Assembly: GCA_905182995.1 (NCBI GenBank) | Contig: CAJJDP010000007.1 | Coordinates: 248,049 to 312,048, forward strand | Direction of reading: 5' to 3' | DNA: 64,000 bases | From: Paramecium octaurelia | Taxonomy: Eukaryota > Ciliophora > Oligohymenophorea > Peniculida > Parameciidae | Shown: one piece after another, positions 12,475 through 24,216 of the stretch | Layout: the number at the start of each line of letters is the position of its first letter | Numbering within the stretch: the first letter of the stretch is position 1 | Translations under genes and position numbers: made by a program | Notes under the pieces: model-generated | What the model was told of the DNA's origin: nothing | What the model saw: the letters and a program-made list of their open reading frames with translations, nothing else | Databases searched by the model: none

Positions 12475-12730
12475 TCATTAATCTGCTGGAATATTACCTA
12501 TAACTTCATGAGAATAATCCAATTAATCTAAATTTAAATACAATAAAGATTTCCATTGCGAAAGAATTGAGTTTTACATTTCTAAATCCAAAAAGTTAAG
12601 ATAGAAATTTCTGTTCTTCCCTCGACAGCCATTCTTACTTTTTATGGTTAGAACACTGATATCTTGATTATTACATAATACATCATCGGTTTCAAGTAAT
12701 TGGCTTTGATAAAATAAGAGTGTAGACTCT
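12475..12730 (-). CDS. Possible small gene or exon
   Basis: A minus-strand frame reads protein-like text (VLTIKSKNGCRGKNRNFY ... SILSQWKSLLYLN) and ends at TGA 12475-12477. No in-frame ATG was found at its 5' end, and downstream (toward 12325) other frames also look coding (NEDNLFDENLELEYQ), so more short introns are likely. It fills most of the 467-bp gap between RPF1 and the CK1 gene. Borderline. Confidence 0.3.
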
Positions 12731-12791
12731 TAAATTTATACAATTCTAATACAAAAAAATCAATTATATATTATTATTATAAAAAGAATTG

Positions 12792-14295
12792 ATGTAAGAC
12801 TTTTAGCCAGGCGATGTGATAGCTCAAGAATATTTAATTTTTACTATGTTGGCACAGGGATCATTTGGTAAAGTATATTTGGGAAAATCTTAAACAAAAA
12901 ACATGAATGTGGCAATTAAAGTCGAAAAGGCTGAGGTCTCATATTTCAATAGTTTAATCAGAGAAGTATGCTTAACAATAAATGCCTTTTAGATTGAGAT
13001 TTTGAAGTTATTAGAAGGGGTTCCGTGCGTACCTAGGGTTATTTGGTCAGGATAGGAAAAAGGCATGAGAATCATGATCCAAAATCTTTTAGGAAAAGAT
13101 TTAATTCATTATTAAAAAAAAATGAAGAAATTTTCTTATGAATGCGTTTGCAACATTGCCTATTAGATGATTGGAATTCTGGAATAAATTCATAACAAGT
13201 AATTGATTTCTGAAATTTTGAAGAAACATCATACACAGAGATCTCAAACCTGAAAATATCTTAGGAGCATCCCAATAAAATAAAATTTATTTAATTGATT
13301 TCGGAATTGCTAAGAATCTCGAATCGAATAAAAAAACCAAAGAGAAAGTTTCATTTATTGGAACTACTAGATACGCAAGCTTAGCTGCACATATTGGAAA
13401 AGAACAAAATAAAAAAGATGATTTGGAATCCTTAGGTTATATCATAATATATTTCCTAAATGGAAGCTTACCTTGGACGAATATTGAAAAGGACGACAAG
13501 GAAAGAATCGAAAAAATAGGACTTTTGAAAAAAGATATGTCTCCTGAAGAATTATGTGAAAATTTACCAAATCCAATTTTAAAGTAAAATCTCTTATCTC
13601 ATTATTAGTATAGATATATGAAATATGTAAAAGGGCTGTCTACTAAAACGAAACCTAATTATTCACAATTAAAAGAGCTATTTACCGTCGCTAAAGTAGC
13701 ACAGAACATGCCTTTTGACTGGAATCAAAGAGCAAAAGCAAATCGTAAGATGAATTCGAATAAATCCATTAAAACATCCAAATCGGCTAAGGTATATAGC
13801 AAATCCAAATCATAATTCAGAAAAACCTAAAATAACAATTCTTAGGAATCATCACAAGTTCTCGTTTAACAACATCAAGCACCAATTAAAAAGTAATATA
13901 AAACTTTTGTGTAACCAGACTCTCAAGACAAAAGTTGTAATCATTCGAGTGATGATTTTCAATAAGAAAATAGTCTGAGTGATGAAAAAAAGAGTAAAGA
14001 AAGTGTGAAAGTCGGATATTCGATTAGTTATGAACCTTCCAAATTTTCTAGATATTCCCAACACAATAAAAGTCCAATCCAGTAGTAATAAAAGGAGAGA
14101 GCCAGAGTTTCCACTCTTGATGCCAATCCTTAAGACCCATTCGTCATGCCACTTCAATCAGAATAATAACTACAAGAATTTGAAAACCAAGACTTAGCAA
14201 TTAAGTACAAGTAGTTGTTCTATAAATCGATCCTACACAATTATAAAAACCCTATTCAAGATTTCAAGACAATCCATTATTATTTTCTTAATTGA
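12792..14295 (+). CDS. Casein kinase 1-type protein kinase
   Basis: 483 aa with introns of 27 and 25 nt. Kinase domain at about residues 10-290: glycine loop AQGSFGKVYLG, VAIKVEKAE lysine motif, HRDLKPENIL catalytic loop with the aspartate, IDFGIAK in place of DFG context, and GTTRYASLAAHIG in the activation segment, which is the CK1-family form. After the CK1 helices (LPWTNIEKDD, ELCENLP) comes a Ser/Lys/Gln-rich tail with no known domain. CK1 expansion is common in ciliates; the substrate cannot be predicted. The start gives MQDFQPGDVIAQEYLIF, a normal CK1 N-terminus. Confidence 0.9.
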
Positions 14296-14465
14296 TATTT
14301 TTGATTATTATTTCTCTTTAATCAATAATAATTATTTCATTAACAAAGATATATGACATATTATAAATATGTAAAATAATATATAATTAAATACAAAGAT
14401 ATTTCAGACATTATAAAGCTCTCCTGAAAATCCTTGATAATAATAATAAATTTACAAATTACTAA

Positions 14466-14663
14466 ATGAATTCAACTTCACAATACAGTAAATCCAAATT
14501 TGAATTTGACGAAATAATGCAACAAATTGAAAGTGACTCCCCATTATAAACTGTCTATAGGAAGAACAGTTTCGCTATTAAAAATCTCAATTTATATGAA
14601 ACTCCTGATGAAGAGATGGAACAAACAGAATATTCAGCCAAAAGTTTGTAAGAGAGCTAGTGA
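14466..14663 (+). CDS. Small unknown protein, 65 aa
   Basis: Uninterrupted frame from ATG to TGA. Acidic and polar, Ser/Glu/Gln-rich, with phrases such as KFEFDEIMQQIESDSP and LYETPDEEMEQ; no membrane segment. Amino-acid composition resembles its neighbours more than random sequence, but the length is too short to be sure. Confidence 0.45.
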
Positions 14664-14836
14664 ACCCCACAAATTTGATGTCTGTATTCAATATATATTT
14701 AAATCACTACTTATCAACAATTCTCCTTTTTCCTATCATACAATTTTATCGTATTCATTTATTATAATATGTATGAATATGTTCAAGTATATAAGCATGA
14801 ATAATGCAGTTTTAAATAAATATTTAAAATAAATAA

Positions 14837-15034
14837 ATGGGGTGCATGAATTCTAAACCTCCTTCAAAATCTTAACCTCCTCAATCTGCTCGCACTTAGA
14901 TTCAAATCTAATTTTAAAGCCAAGATGAAAGTCCATATGTGATAAAGAAGAATCCAATTTTCTAGAGAAGAGCTTCATAAAAGTCCATCGTTAGCCCTTT
15001 ACAAACTACATCTTACGTTCAAAGAAATAAGTGA
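14837..15034 (+). CDS. Small N-myristoylation-type protein, 65 aa
   Basis: Begins MGCMNSKPPSKS: a glycine at position 2, cysteine at 3 and serine at 6, the pattern of N-myristoylated and palmitoylated membrane-anchored proteins. The rest is polar, rich in Ser, Gln, Pro and basic residues (FQRRASQKSIVSPLQ), with possible basophilic kinase sites. No known domain. Ends at TGA 15032-15034. Confidence 0.5.
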
Positions 15035-15610
15035 ACCTTAAACAAAGAATGATCTTTCTTAATATTTTGTTATATATAAATCTTTTAACCATTTTTCATC
15101 TTAATATAATATAATCCCTGTTTTACCACTAAAGTTCTGCAAATATTTTGGTAAGTCCAATTAATCATTAATTTTCTCTCACTCTGTTGATTCAATCTCA
15201 AAGACTGCATATCAGGCAAGAGAATTATACAATTAATTTTAAACAACTTCAAAGGATTTTAAACATTCATATCTAAATTTTAATTTTTTTCGTTTTTATT
15301 TTTGATATAAAAATAATTTAATATAGCACGTATCAATATTAATTCAAGTAATACATACAAGAATGCTTTTATTAGTTAATTAATAATAATTCAAATTGAA
15401 ATTTCCTAATTCTGTATTCCATTTTACCCTCAACATTGACATTTCCCATTTTTAAATATACTAGATGACATTTCAACTTAGGAATAATTTTCAAAATAGA
15501 AGATTAAATTTAGAATCAAAAGAATAAACGAATAGATGAAAACAAGTAAATTATTTTAAAAGGAATGCCAAAATTCTGAAAATCCTAAAATACAAATTTA
15601 ATCAATAAGA
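15035..15610. other. Intergenic, no gene seen
   Basis: 576 bp of AT-rich sequence between convergent genes. I found no credible exon or RNA. The end of the next minus-strand gene could reach into it if an intron removes its TGA. Confidence 0.5.
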
Positions 15611-16099
15611 TCAAAAATATTTGATATTTTATTCAATATTTGATAACTCTTTGTAATATCTATTGAAAAGCAGGTCAACTTGCCGAGCTTTTTCTTCATA
15701 TTATTGAGAAACTTAATTTTTTTATATACACTTTTTAACATGATTTATTGTAAATTGTTCTATCCTTTGTAAAACTGGTTTTTGTATATTTGTCAATGTT
15801 TGTGCTAATTTTCCCTATGAAACCAGATTATCTAGAAATGCTTAAAATGAAAAATGGAAGTGCTTGTCATTTTTTATAAATTTGTTGATCAATGTGTTAG
15901 TAAGTTATAACTACTCAAATTCTTCTTTTATAGTTTTGCATTTATTTAAAATTAAATTAAGTGCATTATTCATATCAATAGGGTCGTTTTATTCTAACTA
16001 TAGTTAAGGTTGAGGTCTTTAAGGTCTCATTGATCCTTATCTTAGAGACGCTCTCTTGATTCCATAGTTTTGAGCATCAACATCATCAGAAGTCTTCAT
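15611..16099 (-). CDS. Unknown helical protein, 162 aa
   Basis: Open from ATG 16099 to TGA 15611-15613 without introns. After a basic, Q-rich N-terminus (KRASLRQGSMRPQRPQ) the sequence is almost wholly amphipathic helix (LNLILNKCKTIKEEFEQL ... YEEKARQVDLLFNRYYKEL). It could fold as a coiled coil or helical bundle. Family not recognised. A short intron near the end might extend it. Confidence 0.55.
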
Positions 16100-16389
16100 A
16101 ATGGTTTATTTCATAGAACCGATTGTATTCTACGTTTATAGTTTGAATGCCAACTTTGGATTTTTATTAAGGGTAATTTTTGTATGCTATGTTTTAGAGG
16201 TTTCATCTCCAGGAGTCTATTTACCACTCAAAGTTGAATCGTTTATATTATTCTCATCTCCTTCCAAGTTAACCCGCGAATCTCCCAATTTTTTGAGTTC
16301 TTTTATTGTTTTAACAGTTGTAGATTAAATAATGTTAGAATCAATTACAGATTATTACATTAATTAAAAAATATATAATATTTTATATG

Positions 16390-17398
16390 TCAATGAAGAT
16401 AAGTATTGCATTTGTCATAGATCTCCAGAGTCTTATTAACGAACTCTTATCTATCAGGATGTATAATTTAGGAAGAAATTGCTTTCTTGGTGTATTAGGA
16501 AGTAATTCTGGAATTATTAAAGGAAGTATTCAGTTTAATTTTTTTTTAATATTTCTTTCTTAGAAATAGGTTATCCTCTTCGGTATTCACATTGATCCCC
16601 TGCATCACAGAGCTTAGTGCACTCTAGTATTGATTCTCAAGGTAATTCCTCATCTGAGTTCTCTTCTACTTAACACTTTTTGATGCATTGATTGGTTCTC
16701 TTTTCTATTGCTTAAATTTTAGAGCTTCACTTATAATCTTGTTCATTTTCTACTGTTCTTAGAATAAATCATAATCTTGATTATAGTTTGTATAATATTG
16801 TTAATTGAATCTTTGAGTTTCATCAACTTACGACATTAACTTATCCATTTGCTTTTGGGTATCTTATTCTTGTAATTTGTTTATCTTATCCTTATTGCAT
16901 TCCTAAAATTATATTTATGAAATTGCTGATTCACTAACATATAACAATGAAAACTTACAATGTCTAAATCTACTAATAATCTATTTTCTTGTATTGTGTT
17001 GGCTCAATGAATTTCCCATAAATATTTAGTTTCTGATACAGCTGCTTTTTATACGGATCCATAGGTATGGTAAATTCATAGTACTCTTTATTAGTCTACT
17101 TTTTCACTTATTATTTTGCCGTCTTATTTTCTTCCTCTTCTAGTTTCAAAGGGGGAAGTAGAGACATTTAAGAATTTTAAAGAGACAAAAGATAGTCTTA
17201 CTTCTATTTCTGCACCTTCCCTATTAGATCAAGTAAATTTTCTTGACAACTTATTGACTTAATTAAATCAACATCACTATTGAAAGTAACAGATCTCTTT
17301 CTAGGATGGATTAAATCACGAGACTTATTAGAAATTTTATGTTTAGACTTACAAGATGATGTTGCTCGAATATGAGAATATGTTTTGCATTAATCCAT
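16390..17398 (-). CDS. Coiled-coil protein, 327 aa
   Basis: One 25-nt intron (GTAAGTTTTC...GTTAG) links the two exons exactly in frame. The N-terminal third is basic with a possible phosphorylation site cluster (HPRKRSVTF, a basic-x-V-x-F motif that could also dock PP1). The centre has PMDPYKKQLYQKLNIYG, and the C-terminal half is a Q/K/E-rich coiled coil (KINKLQEQDTQKQMDKL). No enzyme motif. Possibly cytoskeletal. Confidence 0.7.
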
Positions 17399-17479
17399 TA
17401 ATAATATTTATTATAATCAGCATTATTCATTAAAATGTTGAATTGAAGACAGAATAACTGAATTTTGTTAAATTAACCA

Positions 17480-17916
17480 TCATTTAGTCTCCAATCTGAT
17501 GTAGCCTCTTATTAAATCTTTCTGATCTATAAAATTGATTTACATCAATTTTTTTAAGACTTTCCTTATTCTCTCTTAATTAGCAAATTCTTATTCTTAT
17601 AGTAACACTTAATGTGTAATACAATTTGACTCAGAATGGATCTTTGCATGTATATTAATAATTTTAAATATTATTCTAGCAGAATTCATACTTATAATAT
17701 AATTGATATTTGTGACTAAGTACGTAATATATATCTGATTAATCTTGATAAGGATCATCAAAATATAAAGTATACTCATTGGCTATCTCAATAATTTCAA
17801 TTTTAATATTGAAAGATAAATTTATACTGACATTTCCATGATCTACTATTGTTCTATCCAAGTTTAATAATTTACTTGTACAATTTTAAAGAAACTTACT
17901 TGATCAATTTAATCAT
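17480..17916 (-). CDS. Unknown protein; exon structure uncertain
   Basis: A 25-nt intron near the 5' end joins MIKLI to NKLLNLDRTIVDHG. The next stretch (FNIKIEIIEIANEYTLYFDDP) reads as real beta-rich protein. After LSHKYQLYYK the structure is open: with no further intron the protein ends at TGA 17631 (86 aa); with a 16-nt intron it ends at 17480 (131 aa, chosen here); another reading continues to TGA 17427. No family recognised. Confidence 0.45.
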
Positions 17917-18015
17917 TAAATAATATCCTTAGTAATTAGTAATTTGTGTCTTAAATTATAAATTCAATTTTAATGAATTGATATAATTCTTATCATAATT
18001 AAAATAATAGTTCAT

Positions 18016-18977
18016 ATGTTTTCTTCAAAGGATGCTTAAATTCCTCAAATCTGCATAGATTTTATTATTGGAGCAAGCTCTGGAATCTTACCTAAGCTAA
18101 TTGTGAGCTCTTTCTATGAACTTTAATTTTTGATAATGATTGGGTATCCATATTAGAAATAGAATCAGCCTATTGGAGTATTGGATGGCTGTAAATAAGT
18201 TATTATGGATGGCACGTTGTTGAGACAATTAAGAAAAAATACTAGGATAGTTAGATTTTCATTAATTTAAGGATTCAAATTTTCAATTTACAATGCTTTA
18301 AATAGATTGAGCTTATCAAAAATTGATGTGAATAGGCAATTACTAATGTGAATAATATACTTTAATCTATGTAGATACTTTGGGTATTCTTTATTAAATG
18401 GAGGAATTGCAGGAGTTGTTATATTGCCAATATTTTACCAATTAGATTTTAGTAGAGTGAGATTGGCGAACAATTTAATAAAAGCATAGAAAGAAAAATA
18501 AAAATTCGGATTCATGTTAAGAGACATGTATAAGGGATTTGGGATGACAGCTATCTGTTCATTTATATACAAAGCATGCTATTTTGGGTAGATTCATAAT
18601 ATTAATATTAATAAGTGGGTATGATACTGGGTAATACATAATATGGGGAGATTAATTAGCTAAGAGAAACGAATTGAATTTGAGCAACTTTTTATTAGCA
18701 TAACTTGTAGTCTCTTCATCAGAATTACTGGTGCATCCACTGGATACTGCGAGAAAACAAATAATGCTAAATTCTGCAAGTTGCCAATAATTTGTAATAA
18801 TTAAACTTATAATTAAAGGGATTATTTGATTATATATTTAATATCTACAAAAAGGGAGGTATAAGGGAGATATTTAAGGGATATATTCCAATAAAACCAA
18901 GGCAGTTAGTTCCTTCTACTTAACTTTTAATATATGATAAATTATAACAAACATTCAATTTTTAAGCATACTATTGA
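18016..18977 (+). CDS. Mitochondrial carrier, ADP/ATP-carrier-like (second copy)
   Basis: 293 aa with introns of 27, 28 and 25 nt. Repeat 1 (DFIIGASSGILPKLI) lacks the Px[DE]xx[KR] motif. Repeat 2 has LNGGIAGVVILPIFYQLDFSRVRLAN, then YKGFGMTAICSFIYKACYFG. Repeat 3 has LVVSSSELLVHPLDTARKQIML, where the ADP/ATP carrier RRRMMM is replaced by ARKQIM. A shared YDTG..I.WG segment after repeat 2 links it to the carrier at 1.6-2.6 kb, so the two are related but strongly diverged. Transport substrate unknown; the degenerate motifs argue against a plain ADP/ATP exchanger. Confidence 0.85.
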
Positions 18978-19378
18978 CTGCAATTGTTTATTATACATTT
19001 TTATGTTACCACTTATTTCAAAAATTATTATTAGGTGAAGGAAGGGAACCCTCAAGTAAGTCGATAAAAAAACTAACTAAATTAATTTACACAAATTTGT
19101 TAATGTAGTTGGCCATTGGAATTAAGAGGAATGTAAATGGAATAAGGATATTTGGGATTTGCAGACTGATTAGGATTGATATTAGAATGAAAGGGTAGTG
19201 CTATTATTGGTTTTTAATAAAGAATTAACCACAAAATAAATATCTAATTATAAAAATAATTTTTATAATAATTAGCAAATTAGCGAATCTTTTTAATTAT
19301 GTTATAATTAATGCGCATACGGTGTGTATAAATGCAGAGAATATCTTGAATTTTTGATAATAATTATAATATATCATC
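18978..19378 (+). other. Intergenic, no firm gene
   Basis: 401 bp between the carrier and citrate synthase. Several frames lack TGA for 100 codons or more on both strands, as expected by chance with one stop codon; none shows a motif. Confidence 0.5.
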
Positions 19379-20890
19379 ATGTAAGTGAACTCTAGAAGTG
19401 CATTGTAAATGTTTTACAGAAGCGTGTATAACAATTCACATGGACTTTTGAAGAAGAGAATGAGAGAGCTTGTGCCTGTGAAATAAGCCTTATTGCGAGA
19501 TGTCAGAAAGAGATATGGAGCAAAAGAAGTGTGCAAAGTGACAGTTGACTAAGCAATTGGAGGAATGAGAAACGTGTTCGGTCTTTTCTACGACGCATCA
19601 TTGTTGGATGCTAAAACAGTAATACATTCATATTTAACGAAATAGGGTATCACAATGAGAGATTACAACATCCCTGAATTGTAGGAATATCTCTAAAAGG
19701 CTGAAAATGGACACGAGCCTTTACCAGAAGCCTTGTTTTGGTTGTTGTGCACAGGTGACTTCCCATGTACATATATGTTTTTATATATCTTTTAGCCGAA
19801 CAAGAATTCGCTGACGTTCAATAAGAATGGAAATTAAGAGGACAATTGGATAGTGAGACATAAAAGTTCATTTTGAGCTTACCAAAGACTGCTCACCCAA
19901 TGACTATGTTATCTTAAACATTGTTGTTTTTGTAAAAGGACTCTCAATTCCAACAAGCCTATGACCAAGGAAAGGTTTCAAAGCCATAATATTGGGAATA
20001 CTTCTATGAAGATGCCATGGATTTATTGGCCAAAATCCCAAGAGTTGCTGCCTTGATTTACAGACACAAATATAAGGTATTTATTTGTTTATAGACTTAA
20101 GAATGGTGAAATCATCTCAGCTGATGAGAATTTGGATTGGGCTGGTAATTATGCTCACATGCTTGGATATAATAAATTTGAAGTTAGAGAATGTTTGAGA
20201 GGATATTTAAGCATTCATGCTGATCATGAAGGAGGTAATGTGAGTGCACACACAACACATTTGGTTGGATCAGCATTGGCAGATCCATATTTGTCATATT
20301 CTGCTGGTGTCAATGGTTTGGCTGGTCCATTACATGGTCTTGCAAACTAAGAAGTCCTCAAATGGCTATTGGAAATGAGAGTATCTCAATATATTAAACC
20401 TATTATAGGAAGAATTGGGTGAAAACATCTCAAATGAAAAAATCCAAGATTACGTTCTCACAACCATCAGAGAAGGAAAGGTCATTCCAGGATATGGACA
20501 TGCCGTTTTAAGATACACAGACCCACGTTTCATCCATCAAAAGGACTTTGCTGCTAGACACATCAAAGATGATCCCTTGGTTGACTTAGTCAGACAATGC
20601 TACCATGTTATTCCACCTGTTTTGAAGACCATCGGAAAAATCTAAAACCCATGGCCGTACTTATAGATTATTATCATAGAAATGTTGATGCACATTCAGG
20701 TGTCCTCCTTTATCACTATGGAATGAGAGAATTCTAATATTACACTGTCGTTTTCGCAGTCTCAAGAGCCCTTGGATGTATGGCCAACCTCATCTGGTCA
20801 AGAGCCTTCGGATTACCAATTGAAAGACCAGGATCAATTACTATGAGATGGATTGAAGAGAAGTTTGGAGAAAACTAAGGCATGAAATGA
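19379..20890 (+). CDS. Citrate synthase, mitochondrial
   Basis: 459 aa after introns of 27, 29, 25, 28 and 23 nt. Condenses acetyl-CoA with oxaloacetate. All family landmarks are present: [19 protein letters not shown], the long helix with [25 protein letters not shown] with the first active-site histidine, [13 protein letters not shown], the [14 protein letters not shown] motif with the second histidine, [13 protein letters not shown] and [11 protein letters not shown] near the end. The N-terminus is basic and hydroxylated with few acidic residues ([15 protein letters not shown]), fitting a mitochondrial presequence. In Tetrahymena citrate synthase also forms 14-nm filaments; whether that holds here is not visible. 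Confidence 0.97.
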
Positions 20891-21169
20891 ACATTTACAA
20901 CATTGCATATATCTATAAAGAATATTCAATTTTAGTAATATTAATATTTTATCATGTTTATTATTCTAATAATCTCTTGACTCGCTTTATTTTTGTAGAA
21001 ACAAAACACCTTAAAGTGTATAGACTAAGTTTTCCCTTCTTTTGTCTGTGGAACTTGTTGGTTCTTAAATATAATTCTGGATTCATACCTCTGTATCACA
21101 TTGTCATAGTTATTATGGGGATTGTAGTACTTGAATAGATGCATTCTCTCAAATCTATTAAAAAATATC

Positions 21170-24100
21170 TCATTGTATTGAAAATGTGGATTCTTATAAA
21201 TAAATCAACTTAAATACATCAGGAGTGTTGATTACTTGGAATTGAGATTATAGTATGCTAACTTTCGTTCCTGTTTTAGTACTTTTTTTTCTATTTGTAT
21301 GTCTCTAATTTTATTCAGATAATGATTGATCACTATGAGAAGCCCTCTCATCCTTCTTTTTCTATTGTGATTAAAATTAAGTAGGAGATACTCTGGCTGA
21401 TTTTGTATGTACCTTTGAAGCAATGGATGGATTGTTTGATATGTTATTTGAAAGAGGATTCGAATAAGTGTTTGATCGATTGGATGTTTGTCTTACAGAA
21501 TTCTATTGTTATTAGTATTGAATTGACTCCTCCATCTAGTTTGATTATTATTATTGATATCGGAATGTCAATTTGGTGTGCATTGATCGTGCTGCAGAGT
21601 ATAAATTATTCTTCTTAACAAATGCTTAGGAACTACTGGTTTACTTACTAAATTAATTTGAATCTTCGTGTTTTGAATTGAGAGAGTCAAATTATTTACT
21701 TTATGTTGCTTCACTAATCATTTATAATTTTTCTTTGTGCAAGTTTTCTATCATAGGCTTATGAACCTTAGTACCTAGGTTTTCTGCCTAAAAAGGAAAT
21801 CCAGCAGTTCTGAGAGTCGTTTTATTTTATTATTTTCTGAATTGATTATTGAGTACTGGGTCTATTATCATTTCTTCATATAATTGATCTTCAACACTGT
21901 CAGGATTCTCGCTCAGTTAATCTGGGTTGCCTTTATGGATCGATTGAGTCTTACTTAAGTAGCTGGCTGATTGTTGGGTCTAATCTATATAGATTTAATA
22001 TATATATATCAATTTTATTAATACTTTCACTGTACGGTAGCTATGAGGACATTGGGAAATCCTCAGATGTCATAATTTCCTAAGATAGTTTTTACTGAAA
22101 TTGTTTTGCACTTTCTCCAACAACAAACAACATAAGTAACGACTTCGGCGACTTCAGACGCCTTTCAGTTTTAAATCGCTATTGTATATGAGGATATAAG
22201 TATTTCTCAATGACATTCATTTTTTAAGGATAGTATTACAAGTATTAGCATTCAAACAGCATATGACCCTAAACCTTACAATAGTGGCATTCAAACATGT
22301 TATGATTCTGATTACAGTTATCTTTATAAAAACAAAAGATTTCATTATCTTAAGGAAAGGACTTGATGATTTCTAAGAAATCAGATCTCCTCAATCTCAA
22401 TACGGTGGTTAAACCCTCACTATTCAATGAAATGTAAGATGGGATTCCGCTAATAAATGAAAATTCACCAAACGTTTAGCCTTCTGTCAAAGTGTGAAAT
22501 GTTCTCTTTGGTTTCCCTTAAAATTACCCTTGGAATTGTATTTTGACTTTTCCTTTCAAAATGTAATATAAACAATGGTCTTCTATTTAGTGTTCCTTAG
22601 AATTACTTTTTGTTATACTTAGACTATATTTTCTTCTGGGTTGTATTGCGCAATTTCAAACCAATAGATCAATTGCTGTCTTAGACTCGAAGAAAACTTC
22701 TTAAACAATTTGATCTTCTCAACCATCTTGGAACGAATGGAGACTTGCAATTCTTCTTAAAGAGCAGGCGACAACTTCTTGGTCAACAAATCACGGGTTT
22801 TCATGATGTCTTCCTAAATCTGAGAATCCAATTTACATCAACTATATACTCAAGATATGAGTAGCATCTGCACTGTAATCCATAATCTATGTTTTTGTTC
22901 TTGATTCCCTAGAGGAATGAAGCCAAATGTTTCTCCTTCTCCTGTTCCAATTTGATCGACGGTTTGATCCAAATGAAAATAACAGTGGCTGTGTATATCA
23001 TGGATAACGAACTGATAATCATGTAAGTTTGAAGGAGGAACGAATTCGTGGGAGTGACATCCACAGCGATTATCCCATTATGAGTCAGAATAGAGACTGC
23101 AATAGTAAGTGAATAATAGATGTCCTACTCGGATTCAAAGAGACAAACAAATGACATTACAATTGTAAGCCATAAAACTATAATATAAAAAAAGAGCGAA
23201 ATTGAAGTGTAAATATTTTCGAAACGCTCAGCTTATCTTATCAACTGCAAAATGAAATACGGGATAATCAGATATTTCACATTATAATAATAGACCAATA
23301 TTAATAGGATGGCAAATATGATCCTAAATAGATCTAAGCCTAATTTGGTGTCATCAATAAAAGACGTATTAAAATTGCCTTCTTACAAATGAAAAGGTCC
23401 TCTTTTGAAATGAATGTCTGCTGTTATTTAGAGGATGACTAAACAGTGAGCAGTGTAAGCTACAACCTTAAATTCTAATTCTTCAACAATTTGCAAAGGT
23501 ATGATGATTATCGATAAGATATTGATCGTCGTACTAAATAGAAAGTAGAATATTGTAAACCACTTATAAATCTAAGGATTCACTAAGATCTATTTCAAAA
23601 ATGAGTACCTTCTTATGCATTATCTATTAAAGTGAAATCGTTCAACTATGTCCAATCCACTTTCCTTTTCATTTTCTAGATAAACCTATTGATTATAGCT
23701 TTGATATGTTAAGAATTGAGTGTTGAAGCTTTGTTGTTATCTACCAAATAGGACTCAACCTTATAATAAATATATTTGAATACAGAATCAGATTAAGGAG
23801 ATTGTAATGCACTATCAAATCCTGAGACATCTACTATTTTACTATAAATAAATCAATAACGACTTCATACTTCTTTGATTCTGGTTAGAATAGGTTTTTA
23901 TCAAAACTTTTAATTGAATGTATATTCGTATAGATGGTTGGCACTTTCATGTCGCTTCCACTAAATTCACAAGGCTACTATATCGAAGAATTCATGTAAG
24001 GTAATTTTGCTTTAGGTTATTGCAGATTTGAAGAGGATTGCTCCTCATCTTCCTCTTGAATTGATTAGCTATTTTGATAACCGATGGTTTTGGACACTCT

Positions 24101-24172
24101 TCTCTAGGGAAACGACTCACTTGGATCAAGATCTTGGAATTCTTCTAATTTCTTGGATAAACTATATGACAT
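21170..24172 (-). CDS. Cyclic-nucleotide-domain ion-channel-like protein with zinc knuckle
   Basis: About 960 aa. At least five short introns (29, 23, 21 and about 40 nt, plus one near 23.65-23.75 kb that I could not place). Membrane part at about residues 190-430: NPQIYKWFTIFYFLF, then several hydrophobic segments, a pore-like YYSLTIAVSILTHNGIIAVD, and a last helix, followed by the C-linker (YLEYIIQED ... LSPALQEELQVSI) typical of CNG/HCN channels. The cyclic-nucleotide-binding fold contains FGEFSFISGIP, but the arginine that binds the phosphate is absent. Directly after it is a CCHC knuckle, CHYCKVQGHMLFEC. The long tail is Gln/Ser/Asn-rich. Filter is not GYG. Confidence 0.8.
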
Positions 24173-24216
24173 TATATATTTTAATTTACGACAAATCTCA
24201 CTGAAAAATATTCATT

